Source of the DNA: Rickettsia typhi
Lineage (GTDB): Bacteria > Pseudomonadota > Alphaproteobacteria > Rickettsiales > Deianiraeaceae
Reading direction: 5' to 3'
Assembly (NCBI GenBank): GCA_945876965.1
Contig: CAMCQG010000014.1
Span: forward strand, 1-33,434
Length of the DNA: 33,434 nt
Shown one piece after another: positions 1 to 8,334 of the stretch. The notes under the pieces are model-generated. The model did no database searches. It had not been told where the DNA came from and saw nothing but the letters and a program-made list of their open reading frames with translations. The first letter of the stretch is position 1; the number at the start of each line of letters is the position of its first letter. The position numbers and the translations under genes are program-made.

Positions 1-2
1 AT

Positions 3-1256
3 ATAACGCCACTTTTATTTGAAATTCATCTTACTGCCGAATTTATAATTGCATTTTATATTATAAAAAAATATATAGAATTTAGGAACAATTTTGATGA
101 TTTTGCACAAAGCTATGGTGCAGAAATTTTGACAACACTTGGTATTGTTGGTTGCTTTGCTGGAATTTTTATAGGGGTTTTTTGTTTTAACCCAGCAGAT
201 ATGCAAACTGGTGTTAATGGTATTTTGGAGGTTTTAAAAGGATCATTTTTGGTTTCTGGTCTTGGAATAGGACTGTCTATATTGCTAAAATTTAAACAAA
301 AAGAAACGGATTTAAAAAATGCCAATAATAATATCACGCAAGATAATTTTATACCAAAATTAATACAAATAATTGATAAAAACGATCAAACTTTACAAAA
401 TGTTAGCGAAGCAATAACATCGCTAAAAACAGGATTGGTTGGCAACGAAGAAGGAACATTGCTTACACAAATAAAAATGATGAGACAAGATACATCTGAT
501 AATTTGAGCAAATTAAACAGAGGTTTTGAACAATTTTCTGCACATATGGTAGAAAATAACCAAAAGGCATTTATTGAAGGTTTAAGACAGGCAATGTCGG
601 ATTTTAACACAAAAATTACAGAACAATTTGGGGATAATTTTAAAGAGCTAAATCATGCCGTAAAAGATTTGGTAACATGGCAAGAACAATATCGCATAAG
701 TCTGGAAAAACTTATAGAACAAGAAACACAGTCTAGCGATAATTTGACAACCATTGCGGCAAACAATCAAAAACAATACGAATTGCTAGAAAAAACAAAC
801 AAAACACACCAAGATGCAATTGAAAAGCAAAACGAAGCATTGGAAGAAATTGCAAAAAAATATGATGAGCAACTTGATAAATTTAAAGATTTTAAAGATG
901 TTGCAGAGAGTTTAGAGACAACAATCAAAACATCTTCAGACCAAATTGAAATATTGAAAAGTCAGCAAGAAGTGATGAAAAAGGTATTACAAAATATGGA
1001 AAATATAGTGCCAAATGCCAACGAGCAAATAAGCAAAATTATTGGCGACCTGAAACAAGGTAGCGAAATGTTAAACAAGGGTCTGATGGAGGCAAGTGCA
1101 AAATTGAACACCAGCCTTGAAACCGAACTAAACAACTCATTGCAATCACTAGGTTCGCAACTTATAAAACTTTCTAGCAAATTTGTTCAAGACTACACGC
1201 CTTTAACAACAAAATTGCAAGATATTGTAAATATTGCACAAAAAATAAACAAATAA
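3..1256 (+). CDS. zorA: ZorA-like MotA/ExbB-family proton-channel subunit of a Zorya system (5' end cut by window)
   Basis: The reading frame is open from base 3, so the start lies outside the window; the TTG at 129 is internal. 417 residues are visible. The N-terminal part holds hydrophobic segments, one around bases 40-75 and a pair around bases 129-290 separated by a short polar stretch. This is the MotA/ExbB-type channel layout, with Gly-rich helices such as TTLGIVGCFAGIFIGVF. From about base 300 to the end the protein is polar and helical (many Gln, Lys, Glu, Asn), the long cytoplasmic tail expected of ZorA. The next gene starts 4 bases downstream and encodes a ZorB-like protein, and an HNH gene overlaps that one. 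In characterised Zorya systems ZorA and ZorB form an inner-membrane, proton-driven motor that senses phage attack and signals through the tail to a nuclease. The family call rests mostly on this three-gene context. Confidence 0.8.
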   Translation: MTPLLFEIHLTAEFIIAFYIIKKYIEFRNNFDDFAQSYGAEILTTLGIVGCFAGIFIGVFCFNPADMQTGVNGILEVLKGSFLVSGLGIGLSILLKFKQKETDLKNANNNITQDNFIPKLIQIIDKNDQTLQNVSEAITSLKTGLVGNEEGTLLTQIKMMRQDTSDNLSKLNRGFEQFSAHMVENNQKAFIEGLRQAMSDFNTKITEQFGDNFKELNHAVKDLVTWQEQYRISLEKLIEQETQSSDNLTTIAANNQKQYELLEKTNKTHQDAIEKQNEALEEIAKKYDEQLDKFKDFKDVAESLETTIKTSSDQIEILKSQQEVMKKVLQNMENIVPNANEQISKIIGDLKQGSEMLNKGLMEASAKLNTSLETELNNSLQSLGSQLIKLSSKFVQDYTPLTTKLQDIVNIAQKINK

Positions 1257-1260
1257 AGAT

Positions 1261-1959
1261 ATGAAACAAAATCGCCAAACATATTGGATACCACTTGCAG
1301 ATATGATGACAGGTCTTATGATGGTTTTTTTGCTTATTTCTATGGTTTATATGTCAAAAACAGCCTCTTTAATAACCGAATTTGATGGAACAAAAAAAGA
1401 AATAGAAAAAGATTTAAAAAGCGGTCTTGATGATGATTTAAAAAAATTCAATGCCGAAATATTAAGTGATTTAACAATTAGATTCAAGGATACATCAACA
1501 ATTTTTTCAATTGGTTCTTCAAAAATTAATCAGCATTTTGCCGAACAATTAAAAGTTTTTGTGCCAAAATATATTGCGATAGTTTCGCAAAAAAAATATG
1601 AAAAAATAATCAAAGAAATTAGAATAGAAGGTCATACCAGCAATGTCTGGGCTGGCACAAACGATAAAAAAATTGCCTACATAAACAATATGGATTTGTC
1701 GCAAGACAGAACAAGGGAAACTTTAAGATTTATTTTATCTATGCCAGAATTACAATCACAAGAAGATTTTTTATACGAAAAATTAACAGCAATAGGCTTT
1801 TCTTCGTCTCGCCCCATTTTAAATGATGACCAAACAATCAACACAAATGCCTCGCAAAGAATTGAATTTAGAATTGTGACAAATTCTGATGATACAATTA
1901 AAAAAATAAAAAACGAAATTATTGTAGAAAAAAATCAAATTAGCAACAATATACAATGA
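1261..1959 (+). CDS. zorB: ZorB-like MotB/OmpA-family stator subunit of a Zorya system
   Basis: 232 residues. One N-terminal membrane helix (about residues 9-31) carries the Asp expected of MotB-type proton channels, D14 in PLADMMTGLMMVFLL. After a charged linker comes an OmpA-like peptidoglycan-binding domain (about 80-210) with IRIEGHTSN at 121-128 and LSQDRTRE at 146-153. The typical role is to anchor the ZorA/ZorB motor to the cell wall and conduct protons with ZorA. The gene starts 4 bases after zorA, and its stop overlaps the start of the HNH gene (ATGA), so the three are surely one transcript. At 232 residues it is compact. A plain MotB or TolR is less likely because no flagellar or Tol genes are near and an HNH nuclease gene follows. 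Confidence 0.82.
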   Translation: MKQNRQTYWIPLADMMTGLMMVFLLISMVYMSKTASLITEFDGTKKEIEKDLKSGLDDDLKKFNAEILSDLTIRFKDTSTIFSIGSSKINQHFAEQLKVFVPKYIAIVSQKKYEKIIKEIRIEGHTSNVWAGTNDKKIAYINNMDLSQDRTRETLRFILSMPELQSQEDFLYEKLTAIGFSSSRPILNDDQTINTNASQRIEFRIVTNSDDTIKKIKNEIIVEKNQISNNIQ

Positions 1960-2753
1960 AATTAATAGATTTTAGTATTGAGCCATCTTTTGTAGCTCTG
2001 GTAAAAAAAATGGGGGCAGAAAATGTTGTTGTTGCAGCACAAGAATCTATATCACATAACAAGGTTACTTTTGAAGAAATTAGTCAAATAGAAAATGGCG
2101 GACTTGAAATTGATAATATAGAAGATATAGTAATTTATTCAGATGGAACCCTTACTTATAAAGAAGAAATTCGTATTTTAATTTACATAAGAGATTGGAC
2201 AAGAGAAGAAGGTTCGCCAGTATATCATTTATGTAATTGTCGCACATATCAAGATATGTGTAAAAAAGGATCCAAAAACAAATATGTTTTGTATGGTGGA
2301 GACAAGGATACTAATTTTAAAGTTAATTATATTTATAGAGGAGAAACAAAAATAGAAAAATTATTAGTTTGTTCTTTTTGTATTAAGCAATTAGAATGGC
2401 ATCAAACAAAAATAAATTTTGTATTGCAAGATTTTTGGCAAGCATATGGAAGAAATTTAATTGTTAACAAACCTAATTATACCTCCATAAATGCACCAAT
2501 AAATCAATATACGAGCGATTGGGAGAATATTTCTTATCAAGTAAGAAATAAACATAAATACACTTGCCAAAAATGCAAATATAAACCACCATCAAATGAA
2601 TATAACCAATACATAGATTGTCATCATATAAATGGTTTAAAATATGATAACAGTCCCGATAACTTAAAGGTTTTATGTATATCGTGCCATGCAGAACAAG
2701 ATGGACATAACCATATGAAAAACACACCAAGATATAAAGAATTTGTAAAATAA
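1956..2753 (+). CDS. zorE: HNH endonuclease, ZorE-like effector of a type II Zorya system
   Basis: 265 residues. The C-terminal 65 residues form a clear HNH (beta-beta-alpha metal) nuclease: a zinc ribbon C204-x2-C207 and C241-x2-C244, and a catalytic core DCHHING at 221-227 followed by SPDNL (N236) and C-H-A-E at 244-247. The middle has more cysteines (C93, C95, C102, C139, C142) that could bind a second metal. The N-terminal 80 residues have no motif I recognise. Its start overlaps the zorB stop by 4 bases. Type II Zorya is defined by zorA, zorB and an HNH gene, zorE, which matches this operon; type I has zorC and zorD instead. The family name is inferred from gene order plus the HNH fold, because the N-terminal two thirds cannot be assigned by eye. 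Confidence 0.75.
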   Translation: MKLIDFSIEPSFVALVKKMGAENVVVAAQESISHNKVTFEEISQIENGGLEIDNIEDIVIYSDGTLTYKEEIRILIYIRDWTREEGSPVYHLCNCRTYQDMCKKGSKNKYVLYGGDKDTNFKVNYIYRGETKIEKLLVCSFCIKQLEWHQTKINFVLQDFWQAYGRNLIVNKPNYTSINAPINQYTSDWENISYQVRNKHKYTCQKCKYKPPSNEYNQYIDCHHINGLKYDNSPDNLKVLCISCHAEQDGHNHMKNTPRYKEFVK

Positions 2754-2760
2754 ATTTATT

Positions 2761-2901
2761 TTAACAATCCAAAACCTGTGCCGTCATTTCGCGACTTTCA
2801 AGCCCACCACAAAACTCGATAATTCTATCAGAAAGTGTGCTTTTACCGTGGTCTATGTGTGCGATTATTGAAAAATTTCTAATTTTTTTTATGTCGGTCA
2901 T
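2761..2901 (-). pseudogene. lepA: 5' fragment of lepA (elongation factor 4)
   Basis: A 46-codon frame on the minus strand starts at the ATG ending at 2901; an in-frame ATG at 2922 would add 7 residues. It reads like the N-terminus of LepA/EF4: [20 protein letters not shown], containing the GTPase P-loop (AHIDHGKST), then CGGLESREM and TAQVLD, where it stops after one more codon. Full LepA is about 600 residues. The G2-G5 motifs and all later domains are missing, so this cannot be a working GTPase. The preserved part is close to consensus, which suggests recent truncation or a partial duplicate with an intact lepA elsewhere. It lies 7 bases from the end of the Zorya operon, in the opposite direction. 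Confidence 0.8.
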
Positions 2902-2948
2902 GATTTTTTCAGTTAAATTCATTAATTTTTTCAATAGTGATTTAAAAT

Positions 2949-2994
2949 TTTTTTATTATATTATTTTTTTATTATATTATTTTTTTATTATTTA
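2949..2994. repeat. Short A/T tandem repeat, unit about 16 bp
   Basis: A T-run followed by ATTATATTA is repeated about 2.7 times, with a unit near TTTTTTTATTATATTA. It lies between the lepA fragment and the small minus-strand gene. Apart from this repeat and the lepA fragment, I see nothing else in 2754-3046. Confidence 0.6.
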
Positions 2995-3046
2995 GTATAT
3001 TTTTACAAATACTATTTTTAAAAAGCAACATTGTTTATCTTAACTT

Positions 3047-3367
3047 TTATAAACTTTGATTTTTGCGTTGTTCTTGTTTATTTTTTGCCAACAATTTACG
3101 AAATTGAGGATTTGTTGAAACGGAATGAACAGATTCTGCCGTAAATTGTTTAGTAGGAAAACTTGGAAAACCAGTGTTTGGATTTTTTATTGTTCCATCT
3201 TGATGGTGTTGGTTAGGTTGATTTTTTTTTGGATTTTTTGCAACAAAACCTCCGCCAAATCGTTTATATTGAGATAAAGGATCGTTAGTAGTTAATGCAT
3301 TATTAGCAACATAAGAAGTTAGCGGCGGTAAATTAATTCCACTAAACGATACAGGTATTTTTGCCAT
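3047..3367 (-). CDS. Hypothetical protein, small and polar
   Basis: 106 residues that I do not recognise. The protein has no membrane helix or signal peptide. It is rich in Asn, Gln, Pro and Lys, with short Gly- and Pro-containing stretches (RFGGGFVAKNPKKNQPNQ), and ends with a basic Gln/Lys tail, so it is probably largely disordered. It runs divergently from tspO. No strong ribosome site is visible before its ATG. It could be a real lineage-specific gene or a chance frame; the length, in a genome this rich in stop codons, favours a real gene. Confidence 0.5.
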   Translation of the reverse strand: MAKIPVSFSGINLPPLTSYVANNALTTNDPLSQYKRFGGGFVAKNPKKNQPNQHHQDGTIKNPNTGFPSFPTKQFTAESVHSVSTNPQFRKLLAKNKQEQRKNQSL

Positions 3368-3413
3368 AATTTTATTTTTTAATCATTAATGAATAATAAG
3401 ATTATTTATTTTA

Positions 3414-3441
3414 TTGACAATCTAAATATAATTTTTATTAT
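3414..3441 (+). promoter_or_regulatory. Putative sigma-70 promoter upstream of tspO (distal)
   Basis: A perfect -35 TTGACA at 3414-3419 and TATTAT at 3436-3441 are 16 bases apart. The tspO start is about 70 bases downstream. This rests on the motif only. Confidence 0.45.
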
Positions 3442-3456
3442 AAAAACATAAAAATA

Positions 3457-3485
3457 TTGACTATTACGCAAAAAGAACCTATCTT
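3457..3485 (+). promoter_or_regulatory. Putative sigma-70 promoter upstream of tspO (proximal)
   Basis: TTGACT at 3457-3462 and TATCTT at 3480-3485 are 17 bases apart. The predicted start of transcription is about 20 bases before the tspO ATG. With the distal site this would make tandem promoters. Confidence 0.45.
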
Positions 3486-3510
3486 TGAATAAAGATTTTT
3501 TGATATAAAA

Positions 3511-3975
3511 ATGAACTCGTCTATAACCTTTTTACTAAACATTTTAATTCCTCATATAGCTGGGATTATCGGAAGTTATTTTACAATTTCTAGCATAAAA
3601 ACTTGGTATATTTATTTAAACAAACCATCATTTAACCCTCCAAATTGGATTTTTTCACCAGTATGGCTCACTTTATATACATTGATTGGGTTTTCATTTT
3701 ATTTATTTCATAAAAAAAATCAATTTAAATCAAAAAATATTTATTTTTTATACGGATTTCATATATTTTTAAATTGTATTTGGTCAATTCTATTTTTTGG
3801 AACACATCAGGTTTTATTTGCCTTGATTGATTTATTTTTGATGATTGCAACATTAATCATTTTAATGAAATGGTTTTATAGATTAAATAAAAATTCATTT
3901 TATTTACTAATTCCATATCTCGCGTGGATTTGCTTTGCTTGTATATTAAACTATAATATTTTAATTTTAAATTAA
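3511..3975 (+). CDS. tspO: TspO/MBR-family tryptophan-rich sensory protein
   Basis: 154 residues, the usual length for TspO, with five hydrophobic helices. Family motifs are in order: a PHIAGIIGSYFT start, then L-x-KPSFNPPNWIFSPVW (about residues 35-50), then LYTLIGFSFYLF, NCIWSILFFGTHQ in the middle, and a last helix with YLAWICFACILNYNI. The Pro/Trp-rich loop and the W-S-x-x-F-F-G motif are diagnostic. TspO proteins bind porphyrins and sterols and act in tetrapyrrole handling or oxidative-stress responses; the family also occurs in Rickettsia. It stands alone on the plus strand, converging with bcp 10 bases away. The start is the first ATG after two promoter-like sites. Confidence 0.9.
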   Translation: MNSSITFLLNILIPHIAGIIGSYFTISSIKTWYIYLNKPSFNPPNWIFSPVWLTLYTLIGFSFYLFHKKNQFKSKNIYFLYGFHIFLNCIWSILFFGTHQVLFALIDLFLMIATLIILMKWFYRLNKNSFYLLIPYLAWICFACILNYNILILN

Positions 3976-3985
3976 ATTTATTATC

Positions 3986-4447
3986 TTATAAAGAATCGAT
4001 AAAATTTAAAACATCATTTGCATGGTTTGTAATTTTAACATCATTCCAAACATTAGCTATAAATCCATTTTTATCAATCAAAAAAGTTGCTCTATTGATT
4101 CCTTGATATTCTTTACCAAACATTTTTTTTGTGCCAATAATACCATAGTCGTTGCAAGTTTTTGCATCAATATCTGCAAGCAAAATAATCTTCAAACCAT
4201 ACATATCTATAAAATTTTTATGACAATCTGGGGTATCTTTGGATATTCCAATAACAACAGTTTCTTTTTTTGCAAATTCACCAATCAAGCCAGAAAAATC
4301 TTGTGCCTCCAAAGTGCAACCCGGAGTGTTATCTTTTGGATAAAAATAAACAACAACATTTTTGCCAACAAAACTTGACAAAGAAACATTATTATTAGCA
4401 GAATCTCTCAAAATAAAATTTGGTGCTTGATCTCCTTTTTTAAGCAT
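3986..4447 (-). CDS. bcp: Peroxiredoxin of the BCP (PrxQ) family
   Basis: 153 residues, a normal BCP length. It has an AhpC/TSA thioredoxin fold with the peroxidatic site YPKDNTPGCTLEAQDF; the peroxidatic cysteine is C44. It reduces hydrogen peroxide and organic peroxides at the expense of thioredoxin. The resolving cysteine that many PrxQ proteins carry five residues later (PGCTxEAC) is Gln here, so the protein must use another cysteine (C75 or C98) or behave as a 1-Cys enzyme. It lies 12 bases downstream of nrdA on the same strand, so the two are probably co-transcribed. Confidence 0.9.
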   Translation of the reverse strand: MLKKGDQAPNFILRDSANNNVSLSSFVGKNVVVYFYPKDNTPGCTLEAQDFSGLIGEFAKKETVVIGISKDTPDCHKNFIDMYGLKIILLADIDAKTCNDYGIIGTKKMFGKEYQGINRATFLIDKNGFIANVWNDVKITNHANDVLNFIDSL

Positions 4448-4459
4448 AATTTAACTAAT

Positions 4460-6325
4460 TTATTGACAAGCGATACATTCTTCATAATTTCCATCATTTT
4501 GCGAAACAGTAGCAAATGAAACCTTAGCTTCATGAGATACTTTATCAGCACGACCCAAAGATTTTGCACGAGCATAATAAAAACTTTTTAAGCCTTTTTT
4601 CCATCCCATATAATGCAATTTATGAAGCGTTTCTTTATCTATATCAGCATTCAAAAACAAATTAAAAGATTGTGCCTGACAAACAAAAGGAGTTCTATCT
4701 GCCGACAAATCTATAAGCCACATTTGATTTAATTCATGTGCAGTTTTAAATACTTTCTTCTCATATTCATCAAGAATATCAAGATGTTGCACTGAACCTT
4801 CATGGCTAGAAATATCTGCCCACATTTTATCTGTATCATGACCTTTTGATGCCAACAATATTTGTAAATGTTTATTTTTAACCACAAACGAACCTGTTAA
4901 AGTTTTTTGCACATAAACATTTCCACTATACGGCTCAATTCCGGGGGAAGATTCTCCACAAATAACAGAAATTGAAGCAGTAGGAGCAATTGAAATTTTA
5001 TTAGAAAAGCGTTCCACAATCCCCGCATCAATTGCATCTGGGCATGCACCCTTTTCTTTTGCAATCTCAACAGAAGCCTTATCTGATTCTTGTTTGATAT
5101 GCTTAAAAATTTCTTTATTCAAAGACTTAGCGGCAACAGACTCAAACGGAACCATTTTGCTTTGAAAATAGGAATGTAGACCCATAACACCAAGCCCAAC
5201 ACTACGCTCACGCATAGCAGAATATTTTGCTTTTGCCATAGAATCTGGTGCACGATTGATAAAATCTTGCAAAACATTATCTAAAAATCGTAATATATCT
5301 GGAATTATTTTATCGTTTGTTTTCCACTCATCATAATATTCTAAATTTAGCGATGATAAACAGCAAACCGCAGTTCTATCGTTACCTAAATGATCAATTC
5401 CTGTTGGTAGAGTGATTTCAGTACATAAATTTGATGTTTTAATTTCAAGACATAATTTTTTTTGAATGTCGGGCTTCAATTCATTAACTCTATCGATAAA
5501 CAAAATATATGGTTCACCCGTCTCAATACGCATAGTCAACAATTTAACCCATAAATCCCTAGCTTTTACGGTATTTATAACTTTTTTATTATACGGGCTA
5601 ATCAAATCCCATTCACCGTTATTTTCAACAGCGTGCATAAATTTATCTGTTATACAAACTCCATGATGCAAATTTAATGCACGACGATTTGGATCGCCTC
5701 CTGTCGGTTTACGCATTTCCATAAATTCTTCAATTTCTGGATGATCAATTGGCAAATAAGTAGCCGCAGAACCTCTACGAAGTGAGCCTTGTGAAATAGC
5801 TAAAGTCATAGAATCCATAACTTTTATAAAAGGCATAATACCTGATGTTTGACCAGATTTACCTGCTGGTTCACCAATAGAACGAACAGAGCCCCAATAG
5901 CTTCCTATTCCCCCACCTAAGCTTGCCAAAGCTACATTTTCTGACCATAAATTATTTATTCCAGTTAACGAATCTGAGCACTCATTTAAAAAACAAGAAA
6001 TTGGCAAACCACGCTCAGAGCCACCATTGCTAAGAACTGGTGTTGCTGGCATAAACCATAATTTGGATATATATTCATATAATCTTTGTTGGTGACCAAT
6101 ATTATCTGAATAAGCAGAACAAACACGCTTAAATAAATCATCAACTTCTTCGTTTGGTAATAAATACCTATCTTTAAGCATTGCTAAGCCGAATTCCGTC
6201 ATACGCCCTTCTATATTTAGATGTTGACTGACTTTAATGGTTGGTGCAGCGTTTTGCGCACTATTAACTGCTGTCATTGGCGTGCTACACATATAAAATA
6301 TAATAATTAACAACTTATTTAGCAA
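4460..6325 (-). CDS. nrdA: Class I ribonucleotide reductase, large (alpha) subunit
   Basis: Reduces ribonucleotides to deoxyribonucleotides with the NrdB radical subunit, which is not in this window. Catalytic parts are visible, numbered from the first ATG: redox cysteine C111 in LPISCFLNEC, the N299/C301/E303 active site in SNLCTEI, the second redox cysteine at 321/322, a pair of C-terminal tyrosines in FYYARA for radical transfer, and a C-terminal ECIACQ that passes electrons from thioredoxin or glutaredoxin. There is no N-terminal ATP-cone, so dATP shut-off through that domain is not expected. The first 16 residues look like translated AT-rich leader; M12 or M17 (ATG ending at 6277) is the likelier start. 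It is shorter than E. coli NrdA (761). bcp follows 12 bases downstream. Confidence 0.95.
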   Translation of the reverse strand: MLNKLLIIIFYMCSTPMTAVNSAQNAAPTIKVSQHLNIEGRMTEFGLAMLKDRYLLPNEEVDDLFKRVCSAYSDNIGHQQRLYEYISKLWFMPATPVLSNGGSERGLPISCFLNECSDSLTGINNLWSENVALASLGGGIGSYWGSVRSIGEPAGKSGQTSGIMPFIKVMDSMTLAISQGSLRRGSAATYLPIDHPEIEEFMEMRKPTGGDPNRRALNLHHGVCITDKFMHAVENNGEWDLISPYNKKVINTVKARDLWVKLLTMRIETGEPYILFIDRVNELKPDIQKKLCLEIKTSNLCTEITLPTGIDHLGNDRTAVCCLSSLNLEYYDEWKTNDKIIPDILRFLDNVLQDFINRAPDSMAKAKYSAMRERSVGLGVMGLHSYFQSKMVPFESVAAKSLNKEIFKHIKQESDKASVEIAKEKGACPDAIDAGIVERFSNKISIAPTASISVICGESSPGIEPYSGNVYVQKTLTGSFVVKNKHLQILLASKGHDTDKMWADISSHEGSVQHLDILDEYEKKVFKTAHELNQMWLIDLSADRTPFVCQAQSFNLFLNADIDKETLHKLHYMGWKKGLKSFYYARAKSLGRADKVSHEAKVSFATVSQNDGNYEECIACQ

Positions 6326-6488
6326 TCGCTATAATAACTTTATTTACCGTAAAATAGAATATTAAAAATACAACAAAATAATTATTTTTTTTAAATCCTT
6401 AATTTTATTATACTTATCATATATTTTATAAAAAATAATCATTTTATACAGTTTAAATATTTTTTTATTGAAGATAAATAGAAAAATA

Positions 6489-6519
6489 TTGACAATTATA
6501 AATCAATGATAATTGTTAT
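6489..6519 (+). promoter_or_regulatory. Putative promoter of tRNA-Ile
   Basis: A perfect TTGACA -35 at 6489-6494 is followed by a TGTTAT -10-like hexamer at 6514-6519. The 19-base spacer is long, but the predicted start falls at the tRNA 5' end. The rest of 6326-6526 is very AT-rich with no other recognisable feature. Confidence 0.4.
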
Positions 6520-6526
6520 TGTAAAT

Positions 6527-6603
<77 letters not shown>

Positions 6604-6618
6604 TTTATTTTTATTTTT

Positions 6619-8328
6619 ATGACCCAATTGCTTAGCAATAACGATGCAACGCCACCATCTAGAGTGTTTTTTGTTGTTGTTTTGAGTGCGTTAATAATGA
6701 TTGGTTGGCAAATATTTTTTGATAAACCTGCGGCAAAAAATAAAACTGAGGAGAAAAAAATAGAACTAGCAAAAGCTATAATTCCAGAAGAAATAAAAAT
6801 TATTCCACGATCAGAATCGTTACTAGCAAATATTAATATTAGTGATTTTTCTAACGAATTTGTATCAGGAAGAATAAATAAAGTTGGGGCTACAATTGAT
6901 AGTTTGGTTTTTAATAAATATAATTATAAAATAGATAGCGATAAATCAGTTTTTTTGCTTTCACCTAGCGATACAAAATATGCAAGATATGTTTCGTTTG
7001 GCTGGATATCTGACGATGTAAACGCTGATTTACCTACGATAAAAACTATTTGGAAAGATAATGGCGGATTGGTAAGCGATGTTGATGGTAAAGTTTTATC
7101 ATGGAAGAATAAAGATGGAATTGAATTTTTTATTAGCTTAATATTTGACGACAAATATATGCTTACTGTTAAAAAATATGCCATAAATAACAGCAAAAAA
7201 GATTTGCATTTAATGCCTTATACAAAAATAAAACGCGATGTAACAGATCCAAGTAAAGATACAAGTTCATATGAAGGACCAGTTATTGTTCATGAAAATT
7301 CTATGAAAGAAGTTGATTATTCTAAGATTAAAAAAAGTGGAGGATTGGATTATATAGAAGATGAAAAACATTGCATAGAAGGACAGCATAATTGGGCTGG
7401 ATTTAGCGATAAATATTGGCTTTCGGCGATTTTATTTGATTGCAATTTAGTTGAAAAAGTATCGTTTAGGGCATATACAAATGGCAATCGTAAATATATT
7501 CAATCTGATGTTTTAGAAAATTCTATGATTGTTGAAAGTGGAAAAAAATCAATTGAAACAACAAGTTTTGTCTACTTAGGAGCAAAAGATATATCTTCAT
7601 TGGATGATTATTCCGCAAAATATTCTATTAAATTATTTGATAAATCTATAGATTTTGGAATGTTTTATTTTTTAACAAAACCAATTTTATTGATGCTTAG
7701 ATTTATTCATAAATTTGTAGATAATTATGGTTTGGCAATTATATTTTTAACTCTTGTTATAAGAATTGCATTATTGCCGCTTGGTAATAAATCATACAGA
7801 ATGATGGGAAAAATGAAGTCAATACAGCCAAAAGTTGATGCACTAAAAACGCAATTTGGTGATGATAAAATGGCTATGAATAAGGCAATGATTGAATTAT
7901 ATAAAAAAGAAAAAGTTAATCCATTTGCTACTTTTATACCAATTTTGATACAAATTCCAATATTTTTTGCATTATATAAGGTTCTTTATATTTCGATTGA
8001 AATTAGACAAAGTCCATTTATTTGGTGGATTCACGACCTATCTGCACCAGACCCAACAACAATATTTAACTTATTTGGCTTGTTGCCATTTGGTGTTCCT
8101 GGATTTTTGCAAGTTGGTGTATTGCCAATTATTGTTGGATTTACAATGTGGTTGCAGCAAATTATGAGCTATAGTGGCCCTCAAAATGAATATACAAAAG
8201 TTATGAAATATATGCCTATATTTTTTACATTTTTGTTTGCATCTTTTCCAGCAGGACTGATGATTTATTGGTCTGTAAATAATTTGTTTAGCATTGCAAA
8301 TCAATATATTGTTTCAGGTAAAAAATAA
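6619..8328 (+). CDS. yidC: Membrane protein insertase YidC/Oxa1
   Basis: 569 residues from the ATG at 6619. An upstream ATG at 6577 lies inside the tRNA and is rejected. It inserts and folds inner-membrane proteins, alone or with SecYEG. Layout: an N-terminal membrane helix (about residues 16-35, VFFVVVLSALIMIGWQIFF), a large periplasmic P1 domain (about 60-330), then the conserved 60KD_IMP core with five helices. The core starts near LTKPILLML and has the functional arginine in LTLVIRIALLPLG, a cytoplasmic hairpin, and PILIQIPIFFALYKVL. The family's typical Gram-negative length is about 540-590. mlaE follows 6 bases later, so a yidC-mlaE operon is likely. The basic C-terminal extension seen in some alphaproteobacteria is absent. 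Confidence 0.95.
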   Translation: MTQLLSNNDATPPSRVFFVVVLSALIMIGWQIFFDKPAAKNKTEEKKIELAKAIIPEEIKIIPRSESLLANINISDFSNEFVSGRINKVGATIDSLVFNKYNYKIDSDKSVFLLSPSDTKYARYVSFGWISDDVNADLPTIKTIWKDNGGLVSDVDGKVLSWKNKDGIEFFISLIFDDKYMLTVKKYAINNSKKDLHLMPYTKIKRDVTDPSKDTSSYEGPVIVHENSMKEVDYSKIKKSGGLDYIEDEKHCIEGQHNWAGFSDKYWLSAILFDCNLVEKVSFRAYTNGNRKYIQSDVLENSMIVESGKKSIETTSFVYLGAKDISSLDDYSAKYSIKLFDKSIDFGMFYFLTKPILLMLRFIHKFVDNYGLAIIFLTLVIRIALLPLGNKSYRMMGKMKSIQPKVDALKTQFGDDKMAMNKAMIELYKKEKVNPFATFIPILIQIPIFFALYKVLYISIEIRQSPFIWWIHDLSAPDPTTIFNLFGLLPFGVPGFLQVGVLPIIVGFTMWLQQIMSYSGPQNEYTKVMKYMPIFFTFLFASFPAGLMIYWSVNNLFSIANQYIVSGKK

Positions 8329-8334
8329 AATTTT

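Noticed and set aside
6341-6356. TTTAC-C-GTAAA inverted repeat upstream of nrdA
   Set aside because: It does not match the NrdR box and short A/T-rich symmetrical words are expected often in this DNA.
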